From Gammaproteobacteria bacterium (GTDB lineage: Bacteria > Pseudomonadota > Gammaproteobacteria > Pseudomonadales > Pseudohongiellaceae): a stretch of 44,271 nt of DNA. Shown piece after piece: positions 32,641 to 40,740 of the stretch (positions are counted from its first letter, which is position 1; each line of letters starts with the position of its first letter). The DNA is taken from positions 1 to 44,271 of the forward strand of contig JAURLQ010000074.1 of assembly GCA_030831125.1 (NCBI GenBank), in the 5' to 3' direction. The notes under the pieces were generated by a model. That model was not told the origin of the DNA. It worked only from the letters and a program-made list of their open reading frames with translations, and did no database searches. The translations under genes were made by a program, and so were the position numbers.

Positions 32641-32786
32641 CCTGCATCGTACAAGCACCTGCCGAACTATCGTCAGGACAACTGAAAGCCGGCACCGGAT
32701 TTGCATCAAGATTGAATGACCCTTTTATTGCAACGAATTCTGACATTAGCAAAATCCCCACATCCAACTCTCCAAGGAGTAAACAA

Positions 32787-33125
32787 ATGAAGTTGAAATT
32801 TGCATTAGCTGTAACCGCTCTGGTTTCTGTTGTCTCTTCAGGTGCCATGGCCGCAGGCGATCCTGTTCGTGGTAAAACCCTTTACGCAACCTGTGGCGCC
32901 TGCCACGGTGTAAACGGTGAAGGTCTGGAAGCCCTGAATGCACCGAAACTGGCCGGTCAGGAGCCCTGGTATCTCATCCGTCAGCTGCAGAATTTCAAGA
33001 GCGGCGTTCGTGGCACCAACCCACGCGACACCTATGGCATGCAGATGGCACCAATGGCACAGACTCTGGTTGATGACCAGGCCATGGAAGACGTTGCTGC
33101 CTACATCGAAACACTTGGCGGCTGA
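32787..33125 (+). CDS. Class I monohaem cytochrome c
   Basis: 112 residues from the ATG at 32787, preceded by AAGGAG at ideal spacing. A signal peptide ends AMA (about 22). The haem motif is C36-x2-C39-H40 (CGACH), with GxNGEG after it. The Met ligand lies in YGMQMAPMAQTL (about 85-90), and the C-terminal helix is MEDVAAYIETL. It resembles the cytochrome c5/c4 half-domain type that shuttles electrons between membrane complexes and terminal oxidases in the periplasm. The open frame runs 53 codons further upstream but has no start or signal there. It is followed by a strong terminator and depends on the Ccm genes next door. Confidence 0.93.
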   Translation: MKLKFALAVTALVSVVSSGAMAAGDPVRGKTLYATCGACHGVNGEGLEALNAPKLAGQEPWYLIRQLQNFKSGVRGTNPRDTYGMQMAPMAQTLVDDQAMEDVAAYIETLGG

Positions 33126-33140
33126 ACTTTTGACAGTAAT

Positions 33141-33170
33141 AAAAAACCCCGGCCTGCCGGGGTTTTTTTT
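33141..33170 (+). terminator. Intrinsic terminator after the cytochrome c gene
   Basis: CCCCGGC-CT-GCCGGGG is a perfect 7-bp GC stem followed by eight T residues, 16 bases after the cytochrome stop. An A-run before the stem makes it potentially bidirectional, so it could also stop minus-strand transcripts from 33251. Confidence 0.93.
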
Positions 33171-33250
33171 GTGTCTTCAAACAGAATGTCTGACAGTGAC
33201 ATGGCGCTGTAACCGTTGTGCCCCCCACAAGATGGGCAACTGCAGTCTGC

Positions 33251-33847
33251 TTATTTGACTCTCTCTACCTGAATGAAACTGGCCAGTCTGGGAGCCGTCA
33301 GCCGGTAAGCGTTACCCCAGAAGGTCTGGTAGATCCGCACCTCATCGCCCACACGCAATCTGTAGGGCTTGCCTTCCATCTGGCGCCATACCTGTCCACT
33401 TGAGAGAGTAACCAGCCACCGGTTGGGACCGGACTGCTCAAGCGCGGTAATTTCATCATGCAACTCGGATTCTTCATCCTCGCCAGTGACAAGTCTTGCA
33501 CTCTCCTGCCCTTGCCGTCCGAAATCAGCAACCGTTGCAGGCTGTTCTTCCCTGACTGCTTCTTCCTGCTGTATGGCAGGTGGGCGGGTAACAGACTCAA
33601 CAGTTGATACTGCCGGTGTTTCTGCAGGTATTTGTACCGGTGCATCAATGGAGGACTCGTTAATGACCTGCCCGGTTGTAACAGGGTCTGGCTCCTCTGC
33701 GAGTTTTTCATAGCAATCAAAGCGGGCAAGACGATCTGTCAGTGCCCTGCATTCGCTTATATCCACAACCTGGGCATTGCTGCCTGCACTGCACATCAGC
33801 ACCAGGAACAACAGGAAACTTCTGATAGACAATGTCGATATTCTCAT
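33251..33847 (-). CDS. Exported protein of unknown function with a Cys-pair N-terminal motif
   Basis: 198 residues. A signal peptide (LSIRSFLLFLVLMCSAGSNA) precedes ISECRALTDRLARFDCYEKLAEE, the C-x-RLxCYD pattern seen in many small exported proteobacterial proteins and in the type VI-associated VasI/TagO group. A Pro/Glu/Val-rich linker (about 50-125) follows, then a small beta domain at 130-198 (RWLVTLSSGQVWRQMEGKPYRLRVGDEVRIY). No type VI genes are in the window, so I do not assign that role. It stands alone between the cytochrome terminator and the TonB-receptor terminator. Confidence 0.75.
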   Translation of the reverse strand: MRISTLSIRSFLLFLVLMCSAGSNAQVVDISECRALTDRLARFDCYEKLAEEPDPVTTGQVINESSIDAPVQIPAETPAVSTVESVTRPPAIQQEEAVREEQPATVADFGRQGQESARLVTGEDEESELHDEITALEQSGPNRWLVTLSSGQVWRQMEGKPYRLRVGDEVRIYQTFWGNAYRLTAPRLASFIQVERVK

Positions 33848-33940
33848 TGTGCTTTTTCACCATTGGGCAAATCGATTGGTTTTCATGACCGGCAGACTGG
33901 TTTCCCATTCTGCTGGATTGTCCTTTTACCATAAACAAAA

Positions 33941-33962
33941 ACGGCGGGCTCGCGCCCGCCGT
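33941..33962 (-). terminator. Intrinsic terminator of the TonB-receptor gene
   Basis: ACGGCGGGC-TCGC-GCCCGCCGT is a perfect 9-bp stem, 21 bases past the receptor stop. On the minus strand it is followed by TTTTTGTTTATGG. An AACAA/TTGTT flank on the other side makes it possibly bidirectional. Confidence 0.9.
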
Positions 33963-33983
33963 TGTTTTCAGCCTTTCTACCGA

Positions 33984-36900
33984 TCAGAAGGTTGCCTTCA
34001 GACCGACGAAGAAGCGACGTCCAAGTGTATCGTAATAACCACCATTGTAGCCGCCGATGGAAGGCAAGCTGAAGGCAGTCGGGTTGATACATCCTGCTGC
34101 GCCACCGCACACTGAACCCAGATTGGTGCCAACCGGGAAGCCGGCATTGTCAATCGTTTCAGGTTCGGCATCGAACAGGTTGGTAATACCACCACGGACA
34201 GTAAAGGTCTCGTTGACATTCCAGTTGAAGGACATGTCAAAGATATTGTAGCTGTCAGCAGCGATTTCAGTCAGCGGAGTGTAGGACAGGATTACACCAT
34301 CACCACCGGCGGACACATTGGCATTGTTCCTGATGATGGCCTGCTGGCTGGCATAGTTGGCACTGTTCACTTCCGGCAGATGGCGCCAGCGGAAATTCAC
34401 ACTCCAGTTGTCCATGAAATAGCTGATGTTACCGAACAGACGGAAGTCATACGCACCAGGGTTGGTACCTGACAGGTTTGGTCCCAGAGATCCGGCCCAA
34501 TCGGTTTCCACGTCAAAGCTGGCGGGAGACTGTTTGGTGCGGTAATAATCCAGGATTGTTGCTGACAGGCTCAGACCCAGTCCACCGGGCAGATCAAAGC
34601 CGATGTCATTGAGCTGGGCATTCCAGTTGATAGCAACGTCCAGACCGGCAGTTTCGATGGTTGCCTGGTTGTCGTAGGAAACAGCTGTGGTCAGCGGTCC
34701 ACCCAGTGCCTGGTTGCGTGGCACCAGCTGGCAAGCCGGGGAAGCGGCCTGTGCGGCAGCTTCTGAAGCATTGCTTACAAAAACTTCACCAAAGCAGCGG
34801 AAGTTCGCAGTATCCACCGAGTACAGCATGATGGCTTCTTCGATTTCCACTCTGTAGTAGTCCAGTGCAACGTTCAAACCTTCCAGCCATGGGTTGTCAG
34901 AAGGCGCTCTGGCTACTACACCCAGGGTCCAGGTATCAGCAGTTTCTGATTCCAGGTTCGAGTTACCTTCCTGGTTTACCCAGTTGAAGGCACCGCCACC
35001 ACCGCCACCAGCATTGCTTACTGAGTAATACTGGTTGACAGCAGCAGGTGTCATTACCGCTTCACAGATCAAACGTGTGCTGTTGGCCTGTTCAATGGTG
35101 TTGCCTGCTGCCAGCAGGGGTGGCTGTTCACCGGGCTGTGCAGGTGTCGGGTCGGCAGAACCACCGGCACCATAGGGAGCAGTTGAACGCAGACCACAGG
35201 GATCACCGAAGTTGTTGCCACCAACCTGGAAGATTTCCTGACGGTTCAGGAACAGCTCACCAATGTTGGGAGCGCGTGTGGCGCGGTTGAAGCCACCACG
35301 AACGCGGGCCCAGTCATTGATCTGCCAGTTGGCCAGTGCTTTCCAGGTGGTTTCTTCGTCGGTTTCCGAGTAATCGGAAAAACGGGCACCCAGTTCAAGC
35401 TCCAGCATGTCTACTCCGGGAAGACCAGACAGTAAAGGCACGAGCGCCTCCACGTAATAGTCATCTACCGATGTAGAAGCATCCAGACTGCCGGTTGGAT
35501 ATACGCCGACCACCTGATCCAGGAAGGAGGTGGTGGACTGCAGTATATCCGGGACAAACCTGGCACTGTTGCGGCGTTTCTGGTAACCGGCAGCATAGCG
35601 GGCTTCGCCGGCAGGCAGTTGCGCCAGTGAACCCTGGAGGTTCAGCTCGATGATGTCCTGGGTATTGGATGCCTTGGTCTGCAATGTTGCATTTACCGCA
35701 TCAAAACAGTCCTGGGACAGTGGCGCATCACCTGCAAAAAAGGTGTTATAGAAACCACTGGTACAGGTGATATCGGCAGCACCAAATCCTCTCGACTGAC
35801 CGGTAGCGTTGCCGGAAATCACGGCGCCCGCACCATAACCCGGTTCACGGATAAGGGCACGATAACGGCTCAGCGACATGTTACCCGCGGCATTGTTGTA
35901 GGTTGAAGACTCACCGTGGGAGTAGTAAGCCTCAAGGGTCCAGTCCTTGACCGGCAGATCGATATTGAAACCGGTTTCCACCTGCCACACTGTGTTGGTG
36001 TTGAAGGTGCTGCGCGGTGGCAGACTGTCATCCGGGTTCCAGTTGGGCTGCCAGTCGCCAGTGGGGTTGCCACGCCCCATCAGCAGGGCTGCAAGTTCAA
36101 CCGGTACAGGATGCTGTACGCCAGCCTGTCCCATGCCGATGAAATTCGGGTTGGCGAATGCAGCAGGGTTGGCAAGTGCTGCAGCCACAACAGCTGTGTC
36201 ACGATAGTTCAGGGTCGGATCTATCGGGCTGTCAGTGGTTGGATTGAAAGGTACGGTGCCTTCCCAGCCGAAGATGGCGTTGGTACCGAACAGCAGGGTT
36301 TCGGTTTCACTTTCGGCAAAGGTGGAACGGACATACATGTTGACGTCATCACTGAGGTCAAAGCTGCCGTTGGCAAAGAATGACCAGCGATCCTGCGGTG
36401 CACTCACGAATGCCCTGGTGTTGTTCCACTTGTAGGTGTCGATGATCTTCTCTCTGGGGGCATTCGGATTGTTCGGAATCGAGTTGTCGAAGCCTCTGGA
36501 GAGCGCGTACTCACCATCAAGTGCCAGTTTGGCTTTGGACTGTCCGGCTTCGGAGCCGGCTACCCAGATGGTGCCATCAGAGTTGAAGTTGTAACCGGTA
36601 AAGAAACGGAACGGGCTCGGGGCCAGTACATTGGTGCCGGCCGGTCTGTTGGCAAATACACCATTGAGTGTGGCATCTGCAGGGCAGTTGAACAGACAGT
36701 TATAACCGTTGATACCCTGCAGGAAAAGTCCGCCGCCTGCCAGAGGGTTGTTCCAGCGGTCTTCTGTGTAGATGTCGCGTTCAATTTCCAGCGCTTCGCC
36801 ACGTACATACTGCTCAAGGCCCATGGTTACGTTACCGCGCCCATCAGCAAAGTTTGCACCCATCACGGCAGAAACACGATATTCATCGCCATCACCTGCT

Positions 36901-37520
36901 TCGGTAGTACCGAACTGGGAATCAACCTCAAAACCTTCGAAATTGGTCCGCAGGATGAAGTTGGTAACACCACCCACAGCATCGGCACCATACACGGCAG
37001 AAGCACCACCGGTAATGGTTTCAACACGCTCGATCAGGGCACCAGGCACACCGTTGATGTCGGTAACCATCAGGGCATTGATCGGGGTGGGACGTTTGCC
37101 GTTGACCAGCACCAGACTGCGGTTGGGGCCGAAGCCACGCAGTGAAATAGATGCAATACCAACGGAATTCACCGGGGTAATCTGCACATCACCCTGTGAA
37201 GTAACAGGTGAGTTGGCCGGGTTGTATTCCGGCAGCTGGTTCAGGTAAGACTCGAGGTTGAGACCTGTCTGGGTTTCAAGGTCGGCAGCATCCACAGTAG
37301 TGATTGGACTGTTGGATTCGAAGTCTCTCCGCACAATACGGGAACCTGTAATAACAACTTCTTCGAGTGTTGCATTATCCTGGGCACTGGCCACAGGAGT
37401 AAAACCACCCAGCAATACTGCGCCGAGTGCAGCAGAAACAGAGTGAGAAAGTGCTGAAGGCTTGAACAGGCAACGCTTGGCGCTGTGTCCATTTCCCCTT
37501 TTCGTATATAACGTTTTCAT
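33984..37520 (-). CDS. TonB-dependent outer-membrane receptor (large)
   Basis: 1178 residues from the ATG at 37520 (MKTLYTKRGNGHSAKRC); the frame runs 18 codons further upstream without a good start. The signal peptide ends PVASA near residue 46, and the TonB box is EEVVITGSRI at 53-62. The plug domain includes GIASISLRGFGPNRSLVLVNGK and ERVETITGGASAVYGADAVGGV. A 22-strand barrel follows, ending in the outer-membrane signature residue Phe (FFVGLKATF). Family members import iron complexes, vitamin B12 or oligosaccharides. The size and plug style fit the oligosaccharide/unknown-ligand group of Caulobacter- and Xanthomonas-like bacteria. It lies next to, and on the same strand as, the GntP gene, so a sugar-acid ligand is possible but unproven. 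Confidence 0.93.
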   Translation of the reverse strand: MKTLYTKRGNGHSAKRCLFKPSALSHSVSAALGAVLLGGFTPVASAQDNATLEEVVITGSRIVRRDFESNSPITTVDAADLETQTGLNLESYLNQLPEYNPANSPVTSQGDVQITPVNSVGIASISLRGFGPNRSLVLVNGKRPTPINALMVTDINGVPGALIERVETITGGASAVYGADAVGGVTNFILRTNFEGFEVDSQFGTTEAGDGDEYRVSAVMGANFADGRGNVTMGLEQYVRGEALEIERDIYTEDRWNNPLAGGGLFLQGINGYNCLFNCPADATLNGVFANRPAGTNVLAPSPFRFFTGYNFNSDGTIWVAGSEAGQSKAKLALDGEYALSRGFDNSIPNNPNAPREKIIDTYKWNNTRAFVSAPQDRWSFFANGSFDLSDDVNMYVRSTFAESETETLLFGTNAIFGWEGTVPFNPTTDSPIDPTLNYRDTAVVAAALANPAAFANPNFIGMGQAGVQHPVPVELAALLMGRGNPTGDWQPNWNPDDSLPPRSTFNTNTVWQVETGFNIDLPVKDWTLEAYYSHGESSTYNNAAGNMSLSRYRALIREPGYGAGAVISGNATGQSRGFGAADITCTSGFYNTFFAGDAPLSQDCFDAVNATLQTKASNTQDIIELNLQGSLAQLPAGEARYAAGYQKRRNSARFVPDILQSTTSFLDQVVGVYPTGSLDASTSVDDYYVEALVPLLSGLPGVDMLELELGARFSDYSETDEETTWKALANWQINDWARVRGGFNRATRAPNIGELFLNRQEIFQVGGNNFGDPCGLRSTAPYGAGGSADPTPAQPGEQPPLLAAGNTIEQANSTRLICEAVMTPAAVNQYYSVSNAGGGGGGAFNWVNQEGNSNLESETADTWTLGVVARAPSDNPWLEGLNVALDYYRVEIEEAIMLYSVDTANFRCFGEVFVSNASEAAAQAASPACQLVPRNQALGGPLTTAVSYDNQATIETAGLDVAINWNAQLNDIGFDLPGGLGLSLSATILDYYRTKQSPASFDVETDWAGSLGPNLSGTNPGAYDFRLFGNISYFMDNWSVNFRWRHLPEVNSANYASQQAIIRNNANVSAGGDGVILSYTPLTEIAADSYNIFDMSFNWNVNETFTVRGGITNLFDAEPETIDNAGFPVGTNLGSVCGGAAGCINPTAFSLPSIGGYNGGYYDTLGRRFFVGLKATF

Positions 37521-37590
37521 AGGACTCCCGCATGGTTGACAGGACGCCCCAAAGGTGCAGTACTCCCACTGCATTGATTTGTTGAACTTT

Positions 37591-37613
37591 TTGTTCTACA
37601 ACTTGTTCTACAA
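37591..37613. repeat. Tandem TTGTTCTACAA pair upstream of the receptor gene
   Basis: TTGTTCTACAA occurs at 37591-37601 and again at 37603-37613 (12-bp period), about 71 to 93 bp before the receptor start. A related half (GTTGAAC) lies just beside the pair. Each copy is itself an imperfect palindrome. This suggests a cooperative binding site. Confidence 0.55.
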
Positions 37614-37621
37614 ACGGTTGT

Positions 37622-37651
37622 TTTGATCCCTTGTAACCTTTGATCCCCTTG
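37622..37651. repeat. Tandem TTTGATCCC(C)TTG pair upstream of the receptor gene
   Basis: TTTGATCCCTTG at 37622-37633 is repeated as TTTGATCCCCTTG at 37639-37651, a 17-bp period. It lies right beside the TTGTTCTACAA pair, in the promoter or leader region of the receptor. The rest of 37652-37936 holds A/T-rich DNA and no gene. Confidence 0.55.
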
Positions 37652-37936
37652 GTGACGGCCAAGTTTGTTTTGGAAAACACCCCTCTACATACACAATACA
37701 CACCGACCAGTACGGTTCCGTGAGCAATCCTCATATTTAGCACATTTCGTGGCATATGAACAGGAAAGTTTTTACGAAGCAAAACAACAGCATAAGAACG
37801 GTACCGGCCCGAGCGGACCGGCAAGAGCCTGCATGATCCCTGGACATTTCAGGTGGCAAAATTACAATTATGCATTATTTATCAATAATATATGCCCCCT
37901 CAGCACTGTAGAGCATATCTGATGGGTCAGCTTGGC

Positions 37937-37958
37937 CCGGAAAAGCCTGACTTTCCGG
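37937..37958 (-). other. Hairpin just after the GntP-type gene
   Basis: CCGGAAAAG-CCTGA-CTTTCCGG forms an 8-bp stem with one bulged base, starting 4 bases past the permease stop. No T-run follows on the minus strand, so termination is uncertain. It may only protect the mRNA end. Confidence 0.4.
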
Positions 37959-37962
37959 AAAA

Positions 37963-39297
37963 TCAGAGGAAAAGTGAAATCAGCAATACAACAAGAAATC
38001 CGGTAAATCCGGCCAAGGTTGACACTACTGTCCAGGATTTGAGCGTACCGGCTTCATCAAGATGCAGGTAGCGGGACACCAGCCAGAAACCTGAATCGTT
38101 GACATGCGATGCCGAGGTGGCCCCTGCTGCAATGGCCGTTACCATCAAGGCACTTTGCACACTGTCGAGGCCCAGTACCTGTTGCAGGGGAGCTGCCAGG
38201 CCCGCCGCCGTTATCATTGCCACGGTAGCAGAACCCTGAGCCACCCTGACAACCAGTGAAACCACAAAGGCAAATGCATAGGGCCCGATACTCAGGCCGG
38301 AAAGACTTTCTGCAAGTACCTGCCCTGCCCCCGAGTCTGTCAGCACCTGCTTGAACACACCACCAGCACCTGTTACCAGCACTACTATTCCTGCTGGCTC
38401 CAGCGCCCAGGCCATCATGTCGAGCAGTTTTTCCCGGGGCCAGCCCTTTCCAAGCATTAGACTCCAGGCAAGTATTGTGGCCAGCATGAGTGCACTGAAA
38501 GGATGGCCGACAAATGCCAGCAGATCACGCAGTGCTGAAGCTTCCATTACCTGTCCACTGATCGTCGCAAGCAGGATCAGCAGCAAAGGCAGACAGATGA
38601 GCAACAGTGCTGTACCGAGACTGAAACCTGTTTTACCAGGTGGCCCGTCAGGAATATTGCCGGTAAGCGGTTTCATCAGGGCAAGGAAATCTTCTGCCGG
38701 CAAGTCTCGATAACGACGGCTGAACACCGGGCCTGCCAGAATCACAGCAGGAAGGCCGCACAACGCACCAAAAAGTATCACCCAGCCCAGATCCGCACCC
38801 AACAGTTGGGCAACTGCCACCGGACCGGGCGTGGGAGGAATGAAGGCATGGGTCACCATAAGTCCTGCCAGTACCGGCATTGCAAAATAAAGCACACTGC
38901 GCTGACTGCTGCGCGCCAGTGAATAGATCATGGGCACAAGAATGATGAAGGCAACATCGAAAAACACCGGTATAGCTACCAGAAATCCGACCAGACCCAA
39001 GGCCCATGGCGCCTTGTCCATGCCACTGCGAACCAACAGGGCATTGGCAATGACCTGCACCCCACCGGAATGTTCCAGCAGGCTGCCCAGCAGGGCACCA
39101 AGCCCGACAACCACTGCAACAAAGCCGAGTGTGCCTCCCATGCCTGCCTGGATGGATGTCAGCAGATCGCCTGGTGACATCCCCACCGCGAGTCCAACAC
39201 CCATGCTGACAAGCAACAGCGCAAGAAACGCAGGCATGCGCACCCTGAGCACCAGAAACAGCAGAATGGCAATACCAAGCATCACGGTGATTATCAT
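37963..39297 (-). CDS. GntP-family gluconate:H+ symporter
   Basis: 444 residues, 12-14 membrane segments. Family blocks include MPAFLALLLVSMGVGLAVGMSPGDLLTSIQAGMGGTLGFVAVVVGLGALLG, VTHAFIPPTPGPVAVAQLLGADLG, and HVNDSGFWLVSRYLHL near the C-terminus. GntP/GntT/IdnT/DsdX transporters bring in gluconate, idonate, D-serine or related acids. The divergent gluconokinase 78 bp away makes gluconate the likely substrate. A binding site for a GntR-type repressor was sought in the 78-bp divergent gap but not found in canonical form. Confidence 0.9.
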   Translation of the reverse strand: MIITVMLGIAILLFLVLRVRMPAFLALLLVSMGVGLAVGMSPGDLLTSIQAGMGGTLGFVAVVVGLGALLGSLLEHSGGVQVIANALLVRSGMDKAPWALGLVGFLVAIPVFFDVAFIILVPMIYSLARSSQRSVLYFAMPVLAGLMVTHAFIPPTPGPVAVAQLLGADLGWVILFGALCGLPAVILAGPVFSRRYRDLPAEDFLALMKPLTGNIPDGPPGKTGFSLGTALLLICLPLLLILLATISGQVMEASALRDLLAFVGHPFSALMLATILAWSLMLGKGWPREKLLDMMAWALEPAGIVVLVTGAGGVFKQVLTDSGAGQVLAESLSGLSIGPYAFAFVVSLVVRVAQGSATVAMITAAGLAAPLQQVLGLDSVQSALMVTAIAAGATSASHVNDSGFWLVSRYLHLDEAGTLKSWTVVSTLAGFTGFLVVLLISLFL

Positions 39298-39375
39298 CAG
39301 TTAATCCTGTCGATACGGGTTCTTCAGATACCGGTCGAGCTTACCCTATAACAACTGCAGTGCTAAATTAGTGGC

Positions 39376-39897
39376 ATGACTGAATTCCAGAGCCCGAGAC
39401 TGATAGTGATCATGGGGGTATGTGGCAGTGGCAAAAGCACGCTGGCACAGGCGCTGGCACTGCGTTTCGGCTATCACTATCTGGATGCCGACGATTACCA
39501 TACCCTGCAATGCAAGGAGCAGATGCATCTGGGGATTCCACTGGATGACGAGAACCGGGCAGCCTGGATTGAGCGCATGTCTGTAATCATCGATGAACTG
39601 GCCGACAAAGGGACCAGTTGCGTGCTGGCGTATTCGGGTATACGCAGAGCCCAGCGCAGGCGCATACTCGGGGCCCGATTCCAGACTATTGGCTTCATGC
39701 TGACCGGTAGCCGGGAATGTCTGGATGCGAGAATGCATGCACGAAGCGGTCATTTCATGTCACCCTTACTGCTTGATAGCCAGCTGCAAAGTATGCAGGC
39801 CCCGGAGCCAGACGAGAAAATCACCCTGCTCGACTGTGCCCGGCCGATCAATTCACTGGTAGCCATGGTGGAAGACATGCTGGCCAACCTGGAGTGA
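39376..39897 (+). CDS. gntK: Gluconokinase (GntK family)
   Basis: 173 residues, the standard GntK length. The P-loop is GVCGSGKSTLAQALA, followed by YLDADDYHTLQCKEQMHLGIPLDDENRAAWI (equivalent to the DGDxLHP...M..G.PL.D.DR block) and the C-terminal HFMSPLLLDSQLQSMQAPEPDE. It makes 6-phosphogluconate from gluconate and ATP. The usual Ser/Ala-Leu-K-x-x-YR block is altered (LAYSGIRRAQRRRIL). It is divergent from the permease and lies 120 bp upstream of pgl. Confidence 0.9.
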   Translation: MTEFQSPRLIVIMGVCGSGKSTLAQALALRFGYHYLDADDYHTLQCKEQMHLGIPLDDENRAAWIERMSVIIDELADKGTSCVLAYSGIRRAQRRRILGARFQTIGFMLTGSRECLDARMHARSGHFMSPLLLDSQLQSMQAPEPDEKITLLDCARPINSLVAMVEDMLANLE

Positions 39898-40017
39898 AGC
39901 ACCTGCCAATTTCCAACCAGGCATTCGCACCCGGGCTCTGGTCGGAATCTTGCATGCCACAATTGGCTGGAATGACAACCTGTTACATGGGCATCCTGCA
40001 AAGCTGTATGGCAATCG

Positions 40018-40719
40018 ATGATAACTGAACACATTCATGAAAACCCCGGCAGCTTGCTGGCCGCGATATACCTGCATTGCATAGAGGTCATGACGCAAGG
40101 CCTGCAGACCCATGGTGATATCAGCATTCTGCTCTCCGGTGGTACCACCCCCTTGCCGCTTTACCGTCTGCTGGCACAAGCCATCCTGCCCTGGACACAT
40201 ATTCATGCTGCGCTGGTGGATGAACGCTGGGTTGAACCCGACAACAGGGCAAGTAACGAAAAGTCTCTCAGGGAGGCATTTGCTGAAAACGAAGCCGCAC
40301 TGGACAATTTCACCGGGATGTATCTTCCCGGCCAACACATTACCCGGGCAGTCCCGGCTTGCAGTGACCGTTATCGCAGTCTGCCGCCCCCGGCATTGTG
40401 CCTGCTGGGTATGGGCAATGACGCCCATACAGCCTCGCTGTTTCCCCATGCCGAAGGTCTGGGTGCAGCGCTCACTGCAATACGATGGTGTGCTGCCATA
40501 GAGGCCAACCCTTCAGGTATAACCGGACCATTCACAACACGAATGACACTGACACCCTGGGCCATTCTCCGGGCTGAACACCTGTTGCTCTTGATAACAG
40601 GACAGGAAAAACGGGATGTTTACCAACAGGCACTGGTGGAAAAGGATTTCGAGAAATCCCCGATCAGCTTGTTTCTGCAACAGCAACAGCGCCCTGTTGA
40701 GGTATTCTGGTGTCCATGA
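40018..40719 (+). CDS. pgl: 6-phosphogluconolactonase (Pgl/DevB type)
   Basis: 233 residues. Family motifs are SILLSGGTTPLPLYRLLA, WTHIHAALVDERWVEPDNRASNEKSLREAF, LLGMGNDAHTASLFPHAEGL and RMTLTPWAILRAEHLLLLITGQEK. It hydrolyses 6-phosphogluconolactone to 6-phosphogluconate. Here it sits directly ahead of edd (21 bp), feeding the Entner-Doudoroff pathway. The glucose-6-phosphate dehydrogenase gene that usually accompanies it is absent from the window. Confidence 0.94.
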   Translation: MITEHIHENPGSLLAAIYLHCIEVMTQGLQTHGDISILLSGGTTPLPLYRLLAQAILPWTHIHAALVDERWVEPDNRASNEKSLREAFAENEAALDNFTGMYLPGQHITRAVPACSDRYRSLPPPALCLLGMGNDAHTASLFPHAEGLGAALTAIRWCAAIEANPSGITGPFTTRMTLTPWAILRAEHLLLLITGQEKRDVYQQALVEKDFEKSPISLFLQQQQRPVEVFWCP

Positions 40720-40740
40720 ACAACAAGGAATCAATCCAGC

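Noticed and set aside
33251-33847. Type VI secretion accessory protein (VasI/TagO)
   Set aside because: Only the short Cys-RLxCYD-like segment is shared; it is common to many unrelated exported proteins and no type VI genes are nearby.
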